This document shows positions 1 to 8,965 of a stretch of 64,000 nt of DNA, in pieces. The stretch's first letter is position 1, and each line of letters starts with the position of its first letter. This DNA is from Acidiluteibacter sp963716125. GTDB lineage: Bacteria; Bacteroidota; Bacteroidia; Flavobacteriales_E; Vicingaceae. The position numbers and the translations under genes are program-made. The notes under the pieces were generated by a model. The model was not told where the DNA came from. It did not search any database and saw only the letters and a program-made list of their open reading frames with translations. The stretch is from the NCBI GenBank assembly GCA_963716125.1, contig OY970294.1:3689896-3753895 (forward strand), given 5' to 3'.

Positions 1-130
1 CTATTAATGAACTCTTTTCTAATGTATTTGAATCTATATCTAGTAAAAATATATCGTAATTTTTACGCTTTAGAATTCCATAATATTTGCCTCCTCTTTT
101 CTAAAAAATAAAATTTATGTGAAATAAAAC

Positions 131-162
131 TTTGATTATATCCATTTATTTTACTATATTTG
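131..162 (+). promoter_or_regulatory. Bacteroidota-type promoter for the first secreted-protein gene
   Basis: TTTG at 131–134, a 20-base spacer, then TATATTTG at 155–162 match the -33 TTTG / -7 TAnnTTTG pattern of the main Bacteroidota sigma factor. The predicted transcription start is near 169, about 28 bases before the ATG at 197. The match is by eye only. Confidence 0.55.
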
Positions 163-196
163 ATACCCCAATTATTATAAACCTAAACTTACTTAA

Positions 197-706
197 ATGA
201 AAACTCTTAAAAATTCCCTAATTATTTTCTTAACCATTTTCTTAATTGCTAATTCTTCTTTCGCAGGAGAATCTGAAAAGGTTACCTTTCACGGTGAAAT
301 TATTATTGCAAATAAAGATTTAGACCAAGTTACTGTTTTGCTCTATGAGAACAATCAAATAGTGCAAATTCTAAAAACAGATAAAAATGGTGTATTTGAT
401 ATGGATTTGCAAATAGGTAAATTCTATACTTTTGAAATAATTAAAGAAGGTTATATTACGAAAAGAGTACAAGTAAATACCCTTCATCGAAATAAGATAA
501 AAGAAAAAATAGAAGATTTTTCTTTTTATTGTGAACTCATTCCCTATCGTAATTGGATTGATAGTTCACAGTTAGACTTTCCTATTACAATTATACAATT
601 AAATGAAAAGAAGGGAAAATTTCAATATGCAAGTTCCTACAATAAAATGATGGCTAAAATAGAAGATAGCGTCGTGGAGCAATTCAGTGCAAGATTTGAA
701 TTCTAA
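197..706 (+). CDS. Small secreted protein, carboxypeptidase-regulatory-like, unknown function (paralog 1 of 3)
   Basis: This is a 169-residue protein with a clear signal peptide (KK near the start, hydrophobic core, cleavage near SSFA at about residue 23). Residues about 30–95 look like a small beta-sandwich of the carboxypeptidase-regulatory type: a GxFDMDLxxGxxYxFEIxKxGY pattern. A distinct tail carries a FPITIIQL stretch and a YNKMMAKIED stretch. The tail and overall layout recur in the proteins at 8966–9478 and 9475–10005, so the three form a local paralogous family. It probably sits in the periplasm or is anchored outside; no lipobox is visible. It is a single-gene unit with its own promoter and a terminator at 716–737. 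I do not recognise a function. Confidence 0.75.
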   Translation: MKTLKNSLIIFLTIFLIANSSFAGESEKVTFHGEIIIANKDLDQVTVLLYENNQIVQILKTDKNGVFDMDLQIGKFYTFEIIKEGYITKRVQVNTLHRNKIKEKIEDFSFYCELIPYRNWIDSSQLDFPITIIQLNEKKGKFQYASSYNKMMAKIEDSVVEQFSARFEF

Positions 707-715
707 ATTTATTAC

Positions 716-737
716 TCTCTCGATTTGAGAGATTTTT
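716..737 (+). terminator. Intrinsic terminator after the first secreted-protein gene
   Basis: TCTCTC (716–721) pairs with GAGAGA (727–732) across a 5-base loop, followed by five T. It lies 10 bases after the stop codon of the plus-strand gene. Confidence 0.6.
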
Positions 738-745
738 AGATAAAA

Positions 746-1231
746 TTATTTCAACTTTAATGGAACCTTCTCTTCATGGTGCACTGGAAAACGCTTCGAA
801 ATCAAAAAAGCTTTGCCTTTAATACTGCCATCTATTTTTAAGTTTACTTCTTTTTTGCCCATTGCTACAAAGCCTATTAATGTTGGTAATGCAGCTTTTG
901 AAAGCTTATTGAGTTCTAAAGTAAAATAGATATCATGCAGCTCAGTACTTTTACGATTGATTTTAATGTTTTTATTAATATTGGTTTTACCTAAGTTAAT
1001 GCCTTGAACGGTTACATCAAAATCGGCATCTACCACTGTTACACCAAATGAATTTGGATTTAATATTTCTGTACTTACCACCATATCAATCGTATTTCCA
1101 TTCATTTTTTCAATGCGAAATGCTTTGATATCAGAGATTTCAATTTCTTTAAAATCGCCACAGGAAGATAAAAACAAACTACTCATTACCAAAGCGGTAA
1201 TAAGTAGTTTTTTAATAAATAAATTTTTCAA
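746..1231 (-). CDS. LEA14-like (LEA type 2) lipoprotein
   Basis: This is a 161-residue lipoprotein. The signal sequence ends in a lipobox LSSC with the acylated Cys at residue 24. The rest is a single beta-sandwich typical of LEA14/WHy domains, with the family's STEILNPNSFGVTVVDADFDV-like signature: a polar Asn-Pro-Asn turn between strands, about residues 52–70. Such proteins are thought to be structural or stress-related envelope proteins, but no reaction is known. It lies four bases downstream of the M20 peptidase gene and is probably co-transcribed with it. It converges on the first secreted-protein gene. Confidence 0.8.
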   Translation of the reverse strand: MKNLFIKKLLITALVMSSLFLSSCGDFKEIEISDIKAFRIEKMNGNTIDMVVSTEILNPNSFGVTVVDADFDVTVQGINLGKTNINKNIKINRKSTELHDIYFTLELNKLSKAALPTLIGFVAMGKKEVNLKIDGSIKGKAFLISKRFPVHHEEKVPLKLK

Positions 1232-1235
1232 TAGT

Positions 1236-2606
1236 TTAATCTTTTAAGTGAGCAAAATTGTAAAAAAAATGAGGAATAGTTTCAATACCTTTCAAAAAGT
1301 TGAAAATACCATAATGCTCATTTGGAGAATGTATTGCATCCGAATTTAACCCAAATCCTAATAAAATAGACTTCAAACCCAATTCTTTTTCAAATAAAGC
1401 AACAATTGGGATACTTCCGCCTGCTCTAACCGGAATTGATGGCTTTCCAAATGTAGTTTCTATAGCTTGAGCTGCCGCTTGATAAGCAGGAATATCAATA
1501 GGTGTAACATAAGGTTCTCCTCCATGATGAGGCTTTACTACAACTGTAACTGATTTAGGAGCAATCGATTCAAAATGTTTTTTAAATAATTGAGTAATTT
1601 CTTCACTCGACTGATTGGGAACTAAACGCATAGATATTTTTGCATGCGCCTTTGATGGCAAAACTGTTTTAGCACCTTCACCAATATATCCGCCCCAGAT
1701 TCCATTCACATCTAAAGTTGGACGAATCGAAGTTCTTTCTATTGTACTGTATCCTTTTTCTCCGTGCACATCTTTTATATCCAAATGTTTTTTATAGTCT
1801 TCTAAATCAAATGGTGTTTTTGCCATTTTAGCTCTTTCTTCAGCATTGACATCTACTACTTTATCATAAAACCCAGGAATAGTAATGTGATTATTTTCAT
1901 CTGTTAAAGAGGCAATCATTTCAGCCAATATATTGATAGGATTAGCTACTGCACCACCATAAACACCCGAATGCAAATCTCTATTTGGACCTGTAACCTC
2001 AACTTCTAAATAGGATAATCCTTTTAAACCTGTGGTGATAGATGGATGCTCCATAGAAAGCATAGAAGTATCTGAAATTAAAATAATATCAGCCTTTAGT
2101 TTTTCTTTATTTTCTTTTATAAAAGTGCCCAAATTAGCTGAACCTACTTCTTCTTCACCTTCAATTATAAATTTAACATTACAAGGTAATTGATCGGTTT
2201 TTACCATTAATTCCAATGCTTTTACGTGCATATACATCTGACCTTTATCATCTGCTGCACCTCTAGCATATATTTTTCCATCTTTTATAACTGGTTCAAA
2301 AGGTGGAGAATCCCACAAATCAATTGGATCTGCTGGTTGTACATCATAATGACCGTAAACTAAAATAGTTGGTAAGTTTTTATCGATTATTTTTTCGCCA
2401 TAAACTACTGGGAAACCCTTCGTAGCACATAATTCAGTGTTTTCAGCTCCTGCCAATTCCAATGTTTTTCTTACTGCTTCCGCCGCATCCATTGTATCTT
2501 TATTATAAGCAGAATCTGCACTAATGCTAGGAATTTTAAGCAAATCTATTAATTCACTTACAAATCTATCTTTATGTTCATCAATGTACTTTTTAACGTC
2601 TTTCAT
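1236..2606 (-). CDS. M20/M25/M40 family metallo-dipeptidase
   Basis: The 456-residue protein is a cytosolic zinc di-/aminopeptidase-like hydrolase of the M20 family (CNDP/ArgE/DapE-related). Visible metal-site motifs are GHYDV (His86, Asp88), RGAADDKGQ (Asp119), the EGEEEVGS stretch (Glu151–153, general base and metal ligand) and a C-terminal IHSPNEH histidine. DLHSG marks the lid/dimerisation domain. Length is normal for the dipeptidase subgroup, so a peptide substrate is likely, but the substrate cannot be fixed from sequence. It is ten bases downstream of gpmI and upstream of the LEA14 lipoprotein, all on the same strand. Confidence 0.92.
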   Translation of the reverse strand: MKDVKKYIDEHKDRFVSELIDLLKIPSISADSAYNKDTMDAAEAVRKTLELAGAENTELCATKGFPVVYGEKIIDKNLPTILVYGHYDVQPADPIDLWDSPPFEPVIKDGKIYARGAADDKGQMYMHVKALELMVKTDQLPCNVKFIIEGEEEVGSANLGTFIKENKEKLKADIILISDTSMLSMEHPSITTGLKGLSYLEVEVTGPNRDLHSGVYGGAVANPINILAEMIASLTDENNHITIPGFYDKVVDVNAEERAKMAKTPFDLEDYKKHLDIKDVHGEKGYSTIERTSIRPTLDVNGIWGGYIGEGAKTVLPSKAHAKISMRLVPNQSSEEITQLFKKHFESIAPKSVTVVVKPHHGGEPYVTPIDIPAYQAAAQAIETTFGKPSIPVRAGGSIPIVALFEKELGLKSILLGFGLNSDAIHSPNEHYGIFNFLKGIETIPHFFYNFAHLKD

Positions 2607-2616
2607 TATCTTTTAA

Positions 2617-4143
2617 TTATTTTTCAATTAATATTGATCCATTCATTTCTTTAGGAATTTCGATGTCCATCATACTTAAAATTGTAGGTGCTACATCTGC
2701 TAAGATTCCATTTTTGATTTTTGTATAGTCCTTATCTATTAAAAAAACAGGCACAGGATTGGTCGTATGAGCGGTATTCGGTGAACCGTCGGCGTTTACT
2801 ACAAAATCAGCATTTCCATGATCGGCAATTATAATAAAACTATACTCATTTTCTAAACCAGCATTTACTATTTTTTCAGTTAAACCATCCACCGTTTCTA
2901 CAGCTTTTATAATAGCTTCATAAACACCAGTATGGCCTACCATATCAGGATTCGCAAAGTTGAGACAAATAAAATCAGCTGTCCCCTTATTGACTTCTTT
3001 AATTATTTTTTCAGTAAGCTCTGTTGCACTCATTTCAGGTTGCAGATCATATGTGGCAACTTTTGGTGAGGGAACCATAATTCGTTCTTCCCCTTCAAAA
3101 GGAATTTCTCTACCACCAGAAAAAAAGTATGTTACATGAGGATATTTTTCTGTTTCAGCAATTCGGATTTGTTTTTTACCAGATTTAGCAATTGCTTCAC
3201 CCAAGGTGTTTTTCAAATTATCTTTATCAAATACAATATGAATTCCATGAAAACTACTATCGTAATTGGTCATTGTGACATAGTACAAAGGAAAACACTT
3301 CATCCCATGCTCAGGAATATTATCTTGAGTCAATGCATAGGTAATTTCTCTGCATCTATCTGTACGATAATTGAAACAAATAACTACATCTTCTGTTTCA
3401 ATTTTAGCTAATGGTTCATCATTGTCATCAGTAAAAACAACAGGTTTAATAAATTCATCTGTAACTTCATTGTCATAAGAATCATCAATTGCCTTCATGG
3501 GATCTTTATAAGGTTTTCCAACCCCAGAAGTCAATAAATCATAAGCTGCTTTTATACGCTCCCATCTATTATCTCTATCCATTGCATAATATCTACCAAC
3601 CATTGTGGCCAATTGAACAGGTGATTCTTTTATATAATCTACTAGTTTTTGAATATGATTTTTACCACTTGTTGGTTTAGAATCTCTTCCATCTGTAAAA
3701 GCATGAATATAAACATCTTTTAAGCCTGCATGATCCATCATATCAATCAGCTTATACAAATGCTTGCTATGAGAATGTATACCACCATCAGAAACTAAAC
3801 CCATCAAATGAATTTTTTTATTTTCCGTTTTGGCATAATTAATAGCCTCTCTCAAAGTTGAATTATCATTGATAGAATGGTCGTCGATAGCATTGTTAAT
3901 CCTAACCAAATCTTGAAAAACTACTCTTCCGGCACCTATATTTAAATGTCCAACCTCGGAATTTCCCATTTGCCCTTCGGGCAAACCTACATTTTTGCCA
4001 TCAGTTCTTAATGTAGCATTTGGATATTTTTTATATAAGCTATCTATAAAAGGTGTTTTCGCATAATAGATAGCATCAGATTTAGATTGATCTCCAATTC
4101 CCCATCCATCTAAAATGATGAGAAATGCTTTCTTAGTTTTCAT
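2617..4143 (-). CDS. gpmI: 2,3-bisphosphoglycerate-independent phosphoglycerate mutase
   Basis: This glycolytic and gluconeogenic enzyme interconverts 3- and 2-phosphoglycerate using two Mn ions and a phosphoserine intermediate. The 508-residue length is standard. Asp12 in LDGWG and Ser62 in GNSEVGH are the metal ligand and the catalytic serine. The RYYAMDRDNRW, FNYRTDR and ADHGNAD motifs complete the alkaline-phosphatase-like site. It is the first gene of a likely gpmI–M20–LEA14 unit, with a TACTTTTG promoter element just upstream (reading the minus strand). Confidence 0.97.
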   Translation of the reverse strand: MKTKKAFLIILDGWGIGDQSKSDAIYYAKTPFIDSLYKKYPNATLRTDGKNVGLPEGQMGNSEVGHLNIGAGRVVFQDLVRINNAIDDHSINDNSTLREAINYAKTENKKIHLMGLVSDGGIHSHSKHLYKLIDMMDHAGLKDVYIHAFTDGRDSKPTSGKNHIQKLVDYIKESPVQLATMVGRYYAMDRDNRWERIKAAYDLLTSGVGKPYKDPMKAIDDSYDNEVTDEFIKPVVFTDDNDEPLAKIETEDVVICFNYRTDRCREITYALTQDNIPEHGMKCFPLYYVTMTNYDSSFHGIHIVFDKDNLKNTLGEAIAKSGKKQIRIAETEKYPHVTYFFSGGREIPFEGEERIMVPSPKVATYDLQPEMSATELTEKIIKEVNKGTADFICLNFANPDMVGHTGVYEAIIKAVETVDGLTEKIVNAGLENEYSFIIIADHGNADFVVNADGSPNTAHTTNPVPVFLIDKDYTKIKNGILADVAPTILSMMDIEIPKEMNGSILIEK

Positions 4144-4160
4144 AACTTATTCATTTTGTA

Positions 4161-4168
4161 CAAAAGTA
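4161..4168 (-). promoter_or_regulatory. Putative -7 element for gpmI
   Basis: The minus strand reads TACTTTTG, an exact TAnnTTTG match, 18 bases before the gpmI ATG. No convincing -33 TTTG is seen at the right distance. Confidence 0.4.
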
Positions 4169-4205
4169 GCCTTTATCTATTTTGGCTGATAAGTTTTTAG
4201 CATTT

Positions 4206-5114
4206 TTAAGATTCTGAATTATTTAAACTCAACATTTTTGGATTTAATTTTTCACCACCTTTGATTCCAAAATCTAATGTTCTGATTGGGAATGGAATCA
4301 TAATGTCATTATCATCAAATGCTTGTTTTAATTGAATAATTGCCTCACTTGTAGAATGTTTAAATACAGATTGGGAAGTATCGTTCAACCAAAAACGAAT
4401 ATCAAAATTGATAGAACTATCACCAAACTCTTTAAATATTAAATCAATTTTTTCATCTTTAGCTAAAAAATCACTGCCCTCAATTGCGCCAATAGCGATA
4501 TCTCTCACCTTTTTTAAATCATCACCATAAGATACTCCACACGATAAATCTACTCTCCTTCTACCAGTATTCGTGTGGTTGACAATTGCATTTTGAAAAA
4601 TATCCTTATTGGGAATAATAATTTGTTGCCCTTGAAATGAATGAAGTGTAGTGGTTCTTAAATTAATATGTTTTACAGTACCCATAAATTCTTTCGATTC
4701 TATAATCTCTTCTAATTTAAATGGTTTTTGAATAGTAAGAAAAATACCGGCCATAAAGTTGGCTGCTGTATCTTGAAATGCAAAACCTAAAGCCAAACCA
4801 ATAACTCCTACTCCAGCCAACATTGAAGTAACAGCTTTATCTAAATTTAAAACACTTAAGGCTACAAACAATCCTACTACATTGACTAAAAATGCCAATG
4901 TATTACCTGTTAGTTTTATCAAAGATTTATTATTCGAAACCTTGTTCATTAATTTTCCGAATAACTTTCTTGCCAACTTAGCTAAAAAATAAAATGCAGT
5001 AAATATGAGTATTGCCATTATAATATTGGGCAACATATCTATAAATCCTTTTACCCAACCTATTAATTTTTCGCTCACTATTCTATAGGCATCATTTAAA
5101 TTAAAATCCTTCAT
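4206..5114 (-). CDS. Small-conductance mechanosensitive (MscS-family) ion channel
   Basis: The 302-residue protein has about three N-terminal membrane segments (roughly residues 27–48, 70–90 and 95–118). The third contains the Gly/Ala-rich pore helix (GVGVIGLALGFAFQD). The MscS beta-domain follows (QKPFKLEEIIE, GTVKHINLRTTTL, IIPNKDIF) and then an alpha/beta C-terminal domain. It would open under inner-membrane tension as a hypo-osmotic safety valve. Its start overlaps the stop of the upstream histidine kinase by four bases, so the two are translationally coupled. That suggests the signalling genes 5111–8797 and the channel act in one response. Confidence 0.93.
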   Translation of the reverse strand: MKDFNLNDAYRIVSEKLIGWVKGFIDMLPNIIMAILIFTAFYFLAKLARKLFGKLMNKVSNNKSLIKLTGNTLAFLVNVVGLFVALSVLNLDKAVTSMLAGVGVIGLALGFAFQDTAANFMAGIFLTIQKPFKLEEIIESKEFMGTVKHINLRTTTLHSFQGQQIIIPNKDIFQNAIVNHTNTGRRRVDLSCGVSYGDDLKKVRDIAIGAIEGSDFLAKDEKIDLIFKEFGDSSINFDIRFWLNDTSQSVFKHSTSEAIIQLKQAFDDNDIMIPFPIRTLDFGIKGGEKLNPKMLSLNNSES

Positions 5115-6565
5115 ATTGATTTCTTTATATTAAATTTAATTGTAAATTTTGTTCCATTACCTTCCTCACTTTCTACTTCTATTTTTGCATTGTGCGCATT
5201 GATTATATTTTGTGTTGTTGTTAATCCTAAACCCATTCCTGTTCGTTTACCGGTATAAAAAGCGTCAAACAAATTGTTAAGTGTTTCCTGATTCATTCCC
5301 TCACCATTATCTTCTATGGTTATAAAAATCACATCGTCTTCACAATAGGTTTTTACTTCTAACTCACCACTTTCTTCAGGCATAGCTTCAATAGCATTGA
5401 TGACAATATTTAAAAGAGCAGTGATTAATTGCTTTTCGTCAATATGCAAACGAACATCAGGACAGTTGAGGTGGGAGGTCAATTTGATATCTTTCAGCTT
5501 AATTCTATCTGCTGCTAAATCAATAACTTTAGGAATAATTTCATCAATTAACAAATCATCTAAATTTACTCTTGAAGGCTTAGAAGATTCTAATAAATCA
5601 GTTATTAGATTATTTATCCGTTCTGAATTGCGCTCAATTATGCGAGCGTAAACCATTTCGTCCGCGTCCTTATCCATTTCAGATATCATCTGTTCTAATG
5701 ACAAGTTTATGTTGGTTAATGGATTTCTTACTTCGTGAGCAATACTTCTTGCTAATCTGCCCGTCATACCCAATTTCTCAGCTCTAAGAATTTGTTTTTC
5801 ATTTTCTTTTTGGGCGGTATTATCTCTAATAATTCCTTGATAACCTTCTATTTCATGATTGATATCGAAAAGCACAATGGTAGTAATAGAACAATTCATT
5901 TTTTTACCATCTTTCCTAACTAGAATAGTTTCAAAATCCTTAATTAATCCTTTGTGAATTAGCGCTTCCTTAAATTTAAAAAAATTATTTTCCTCATAAA
6001 ACAATACATTTAAATTTTTCCCTTTCAAATCTTCTACCTCATATCCAAATAAATTTAATAAGGATGGATTGCATTCAGAAAATTGCAATTTTTTATCGAT
6101 AATATAAATAGAATCTATTGATCTTTGAAATAAGCTTCGGTATTTTGCCTCTTCATGATTTAATTTTTCACTCGCAATAAAACGCTCCATTGCATATCGG
6201 ATGGAACGCTCTAGTTTGGTTTTATTTAATTCAGATTTAATAACATAATCATCTGCTCCCATCTTCATGGCTAACATATCAATTTCCCTATCGCCTTGGC
6301 CTGTTAAAATAATAATGGGTTTATTGCAAAAATTCATTCTAGCATGTTCAAGTAAATCTAAACCTGAGAGTTTTCCTAAACGATAATCTATTAAGTAAAT
6401 ATCAGATTCACAGGATGCTAATTTTTGCTTAGCTGATTCAAAATTATTTTCCCAATGGGCTTCTATTTCTAAACCTTCTATATCAGAAAGAATATCTTCG
6501 GTTAAAATGAAGTCATCTTCATCATCATCTATAATTGTAATTTTAATATTTTTCAGCATATTCAA
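5111..6565 (-). CDS. Cytosolic hybrid sensor histidine kinase (receiver–PAS–kinase)
   Basis: The 484-residue protein has no membrane segment. In order it shows a receiver domain (residues 7–125, phospho-acceptor Asp60 in YLIDYRLG, conserved Lys110), a PAS domain with PAC motif (about 140–255), a dimerisation helix with the phospho-His in IAHEVRNP (His277), and an HATPase domain (N-box NIVINAIEAM, DNGEGM, GMGLGL). An N-terminal receiver on a soluble PAS kinase implies it is driven by another phosphodonor rather than by an outside ligand. It overlaps the response regulator before it and the MscS gene after it by four bases each. Confidence 0.93.
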   Translation of the reverse strand: MNMLKNIKITIIDDDEDDFILTEDILSDIEGLEIEAHWENNFESAKQKLASCESDIYLIDYRLGKLSGLDLLEHARMNFCNKPIIILTGQGDREIDMLAMKMGADDYVIKSELNKTKLERSIRYAMERFIASEKLNHEEAKYRSLFQRSIDSIYIIDKKLQFSECNPSLLNLFGYEVEDLKGKNLNVLFYEENNFFKFKEALIHKGLIKDFETILVRKDGKKMNCSITTIVLFDINHEIEGYQGIIRDNTAQKENEKQILRAEKLGMTGRLARSIAHEVRNPLTNINLSLEQMISEMDKDADEMVYARIIERNSERINNLITDLLESSKPSRVNLDDLLIDEIIPKVIDLAADRIKLKDIKLTSHLNCPDVRLHIDEKQLITALLNIVINAIEAMPEESGELEVKTYCEDDVIFITIEDNGEGMNQETLNNLFDAFYTGKRTGMGLGLTTTQNIINAHNAKIEVESEEGNGTKFTIKFNIKKSI

Positions 6566-7005
6566 TTCTTTGGAAGTTCTACAATACCAAACCAGTATTT
6601 ACCTAATTCTTTAACAACATTGATCAATTCGTCAAAAGTTACTGGTTTACTAATAAAGGAATTCACTCCTAAATCATAACTTTTTACAATATCTGTTTCA
6701 GAAGAGGAAGTAGTTAATATAATAACGGGAATACTTCTCAAAGCTTCTTCTCTTTTAATAATTTCTAAAGCTTGTCGACCATCTATTTTGGGCATATTTA
6801 AATCCAGTAAAATAATGCCAGGTCTTGGAGCATTTTCAGCATTAAACTGTCCTCTTTGAAATAAATAATCGATTAATTCTTCACCATTTTCTACAAACCT
6901 TAAATCATTCAACAAATGATTTTCTTTAAAGGCTTCTTTCGTCAAGTACCGATCATCTGCATCATCATCAGCCATTAAAATACGAATAGGTTGTATATTT
7001 TCCAT
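6562..7005 (-). CDS. Single-domain response regulator, Rcp1-like
   Basis: The 147-residue protein is a stand-alone receiver: acidic pocket at Asp13–15, phospho-acceptor Asp68 in ILLDLNMP, switch Thr in ILTTSS and Lys in SKPV. The extended loop before the acceptor (LIDYLFQRGQ) is characteristic of the Rcp1/CheY-like group that commonly partners PAS or phytochrome-type kinases. There is no output domain, so it probably relays phosphate or binds a protein target. It is located between the NtrC-type regulator and the hybrid kinase. Confidence 0.92.
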   Translation of the reverse strand: MENIQPIRILMADDDADDRYLTKEAFKENHLLNDLRFVENGEELIDYLFQRGQFNAENAPRPGIILLDLNMPKIDGRQALEIIKREEALRSIPVIILTTSSSETDIVKSYDLGVNSFISKPVTFDELINVVKELGKYWFGIVELPKN

Positions 7006-7013
7006 TAGTTTAA

Positions 7014-8417
7014 TTAATTTTTTAAATCAATATTGTAGCTTTCCATTTTATTGTAAAGCGTTTTACGATCAATCTTTAATACATTGGCTGCCTTGGTTTT
7101 ATTATATCCAACTTGTTCCAAAACCTTTAGAATCGCTTTTTTCTCAGCTGCTTCCGCCACTGATTTTAAATCGGTAATTTTAGAATCTTCATCATTATTA
7201 GCAACTGAAAAATCGTAGGTTGGAGAAATTATTTCTGTAGGAAGTGCCGTCTCATTTATTTCATCTTCCGTACTTAGCAAAACAGCTCTTTTTACTACGT
7301 TCTTTAATTCTCTAAGGTTTCCATGCCAATAATAATTCATCAATTTATTGAGCGTTGCTTTTTCAAAACCTGTTATAGATTTCTCTAATTCTGAATTAGC
7401 TATATTTAAAAAGTGATTGGCATAAACACTAATATCTTCCTTTCGCTCTCTCAAAGGAGATAATTCTACCATAAATTCATTTAATCGGTAATATAAATCT
7501 TCTCTAAATTTACCATCTTTTACAGCTTTTGCTAAGTCTTCATTGCTAGCTGCTAAAATTCTAACATCTATGTCAAAATCCTTGTTATCTCCTATTTTTC
7601 TAACTTTTCTTTCTTGGAGAACACGCAATAGCTTAATCTGATTGTCATAAGATAGGTTACCAATTTCATCCAAAAAGATAGTACCGCCATTCGCATATTC
7701 AAAATGTCCCACTTTATTATTGAGAGCACCGGTAAATGATCCTTTTATATGACCAAACAATTCACTTGCAGCTAACTCTTTCGGCAGAGCACCGCAATCA
7801 ATGGCTACAAATGGCTTACTACTTCTCTTACTTTTTTGATGTATTGCTTTAGCTACAAATTCTTTACCTGTACCACTTTCCCCTTGAATAATCACACTTA
7901 TATCGGTGGGTGACAAAAGGTTGGTCAATTGCTCAATTCTTTTAGATTGTGCGCTTGAACCCAATATAAATTCATCCGTATCTATCTTTTTAGCTCTTGT
8001 GGTAGATTTCTGGGTTGATTGTACACTCTCTTTCTCTACCGTTTCCCCACTCGACTTTGCCATTAATGCTTTTTTAATAGCATGCAAAATCTCTTCGTGA
8101 AAGATGGGTTTAGTCACATATTCAGAAGCTCCCATCTTAATACATTGTACTGCTGTTTTTACATCTGAATAGCCAGTAATAATAATAACTTTGGTAGCAG
8201 GGTTTTTAGATTTAATATCTTTTAGTGCTTCAGTACCGTCCATATCAGGCAATCTAAAGTCACACAAAACTAAATCATAATCAGTTTTTGAAATTTCGTT
8301 CAAAGCGCTTTTTCCTGTATATGCTAAGTCTACTTCATATCCATTTTTGGTTAAATATTTTTGAAGTAATAAGCAAATATCAGTGTCATCGTCAATTACT
8401 AAAATTTTTTCATTCAT
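7014..8417 (-). CDS. Sigma-54-type response regulator (NtrC/AtoC family)
   Basis: The 467-residue protein has a receiver domain (phospho-acceptor Asp53 in LCDFRLPD), a central AAA+ ATPase (Walker A GESGTGKE, GGTIFLDEIG Walker B, RLNEF sensor region) and a C-terminal Fis-type helix-turn-helix (about 430–465, NKTKAANVLKIDRKTLYNKM). It should activate sigma-54 promoters after phosphorylation. The sigma-54 contact loop reads GSFTGA instead of GAFTGA. That is a conservative Ala-to-Ser change that leaves the key Phe and Thr intact. It follows the small response regulator by five bases. Confidence 0.94.
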   Translation of the reverse strand: MNEKILVIDDDTDICLLLQKYLTKNGYEVDLAYTGKSALNEISKTDYDLVLCDFRLPDMDGTEALKDIKSKNPATKVIIITGYSDVKTAVQCIKMGASEYVTKPIFHEEILHAIKKALMAKSSGETVEKESVQSTQKSTTRAKKIDTDEFILGSSAQSKRIEQLTNLLSPTDISVIIQGESGTGKEFVAKAIHQKSKRSSKPFVAIDCGALPKELAASELFGHIKGSFTGALNNKVGHFEYANGGTIFLDEIGNLSYDNQIKLLRVLQERKVRKIGDNKDFDIDVRILAASNEDLAKAVKDGKFREDLYYRLNEFMVELSPLRERKEDISVYANHFLNIANSELEKSITGFEKATLNKLMNYYWHGNLRELKNVVKRAVLLSTEDEINETALPTEIISPTYDFSVANNDEDSKITDLKSVAEAAEKKAILKVLEQVGYNKTKAANVLKIDRKTLYNKMESYNIDLKN

Positions 8418-8422
8418 AATTT

Positions 8423-8797
8423 TTAAAATTGATTGGCGTTATTTATTTTTTCTATTGTTGAAATGATTGTTTCTTTTTTTAAGGGTTTGCTTATAAAATA
8501 GTTTATTCCTTCTAATGCAGCTTTTGATTTTTCTTTCGAACTATCATAAGCGCTTATAATTACAATATCGATTTCTGAATTAATTTTTTTTAATTCAGGA
8601 ATTAATTTAAAGCCAGTACCATCAGGCAAATTTAAATCCAAAAAAACTATCTGTGGATTAAACTCTACAAACTCTGCTTTCCCATCCGAAATAGTATGCG
8701 CATACTTCGTTTGGTAGCCTTTTTTCTTTAATAAATTACTTAGTAAAATACATATATCTACTTCATCGTCAATTATTAATATTTTTTTATCGTTCAT
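8423..8797 (-). CDS. Single-domain response regulator
   Basis: The 124-residue CheY-like receiver has an acidic pair at residues 10–11, phospho-acceptor Asp54 in VFLDLNLPD, and the final Lys in SKPLKK. No output domain is present. It is first in the five-gene operon 8797→4206, which holds three stand-alone or DNA-binding receivers, one kinase with its own receiver, and an MscS channel. Four receivers for one transmitter suggest a branched phosphorelay. Confidence 0.9.
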   Translation of the reverse strand: MNDKKILIIDDEVDICILLSNLLKKKGYQTKYAHTISDGKAEFVEFNPQIVFLDLNLPDGTGFKLIPELKKINSEIDIVIISAYDSSKEKSKAALEGINYFISKPLKKETIISTIEKINNANQF

Positions 8798-8965
8798 ATT
8801 TTCTAGATGTATACTTAATTCTACATATTGCTAAAATTGTGGCATAATATTTTCAATACATAAGTAGTTTTAAAATTTTAATGTTGATAATTAATCTATT
8901 AGCTAATTTATAACAAGCACTAAATTATTTATCTTTAATATTGTCAAATAATATTCCTTTTTATA

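Noticed and set aside
1..111. Partial gene at the left edge
   Set aside because: Short open frames exist on both strands (a minus-strand frame reads like protein but is preceded by a stop without a start codon); too short to support a call.
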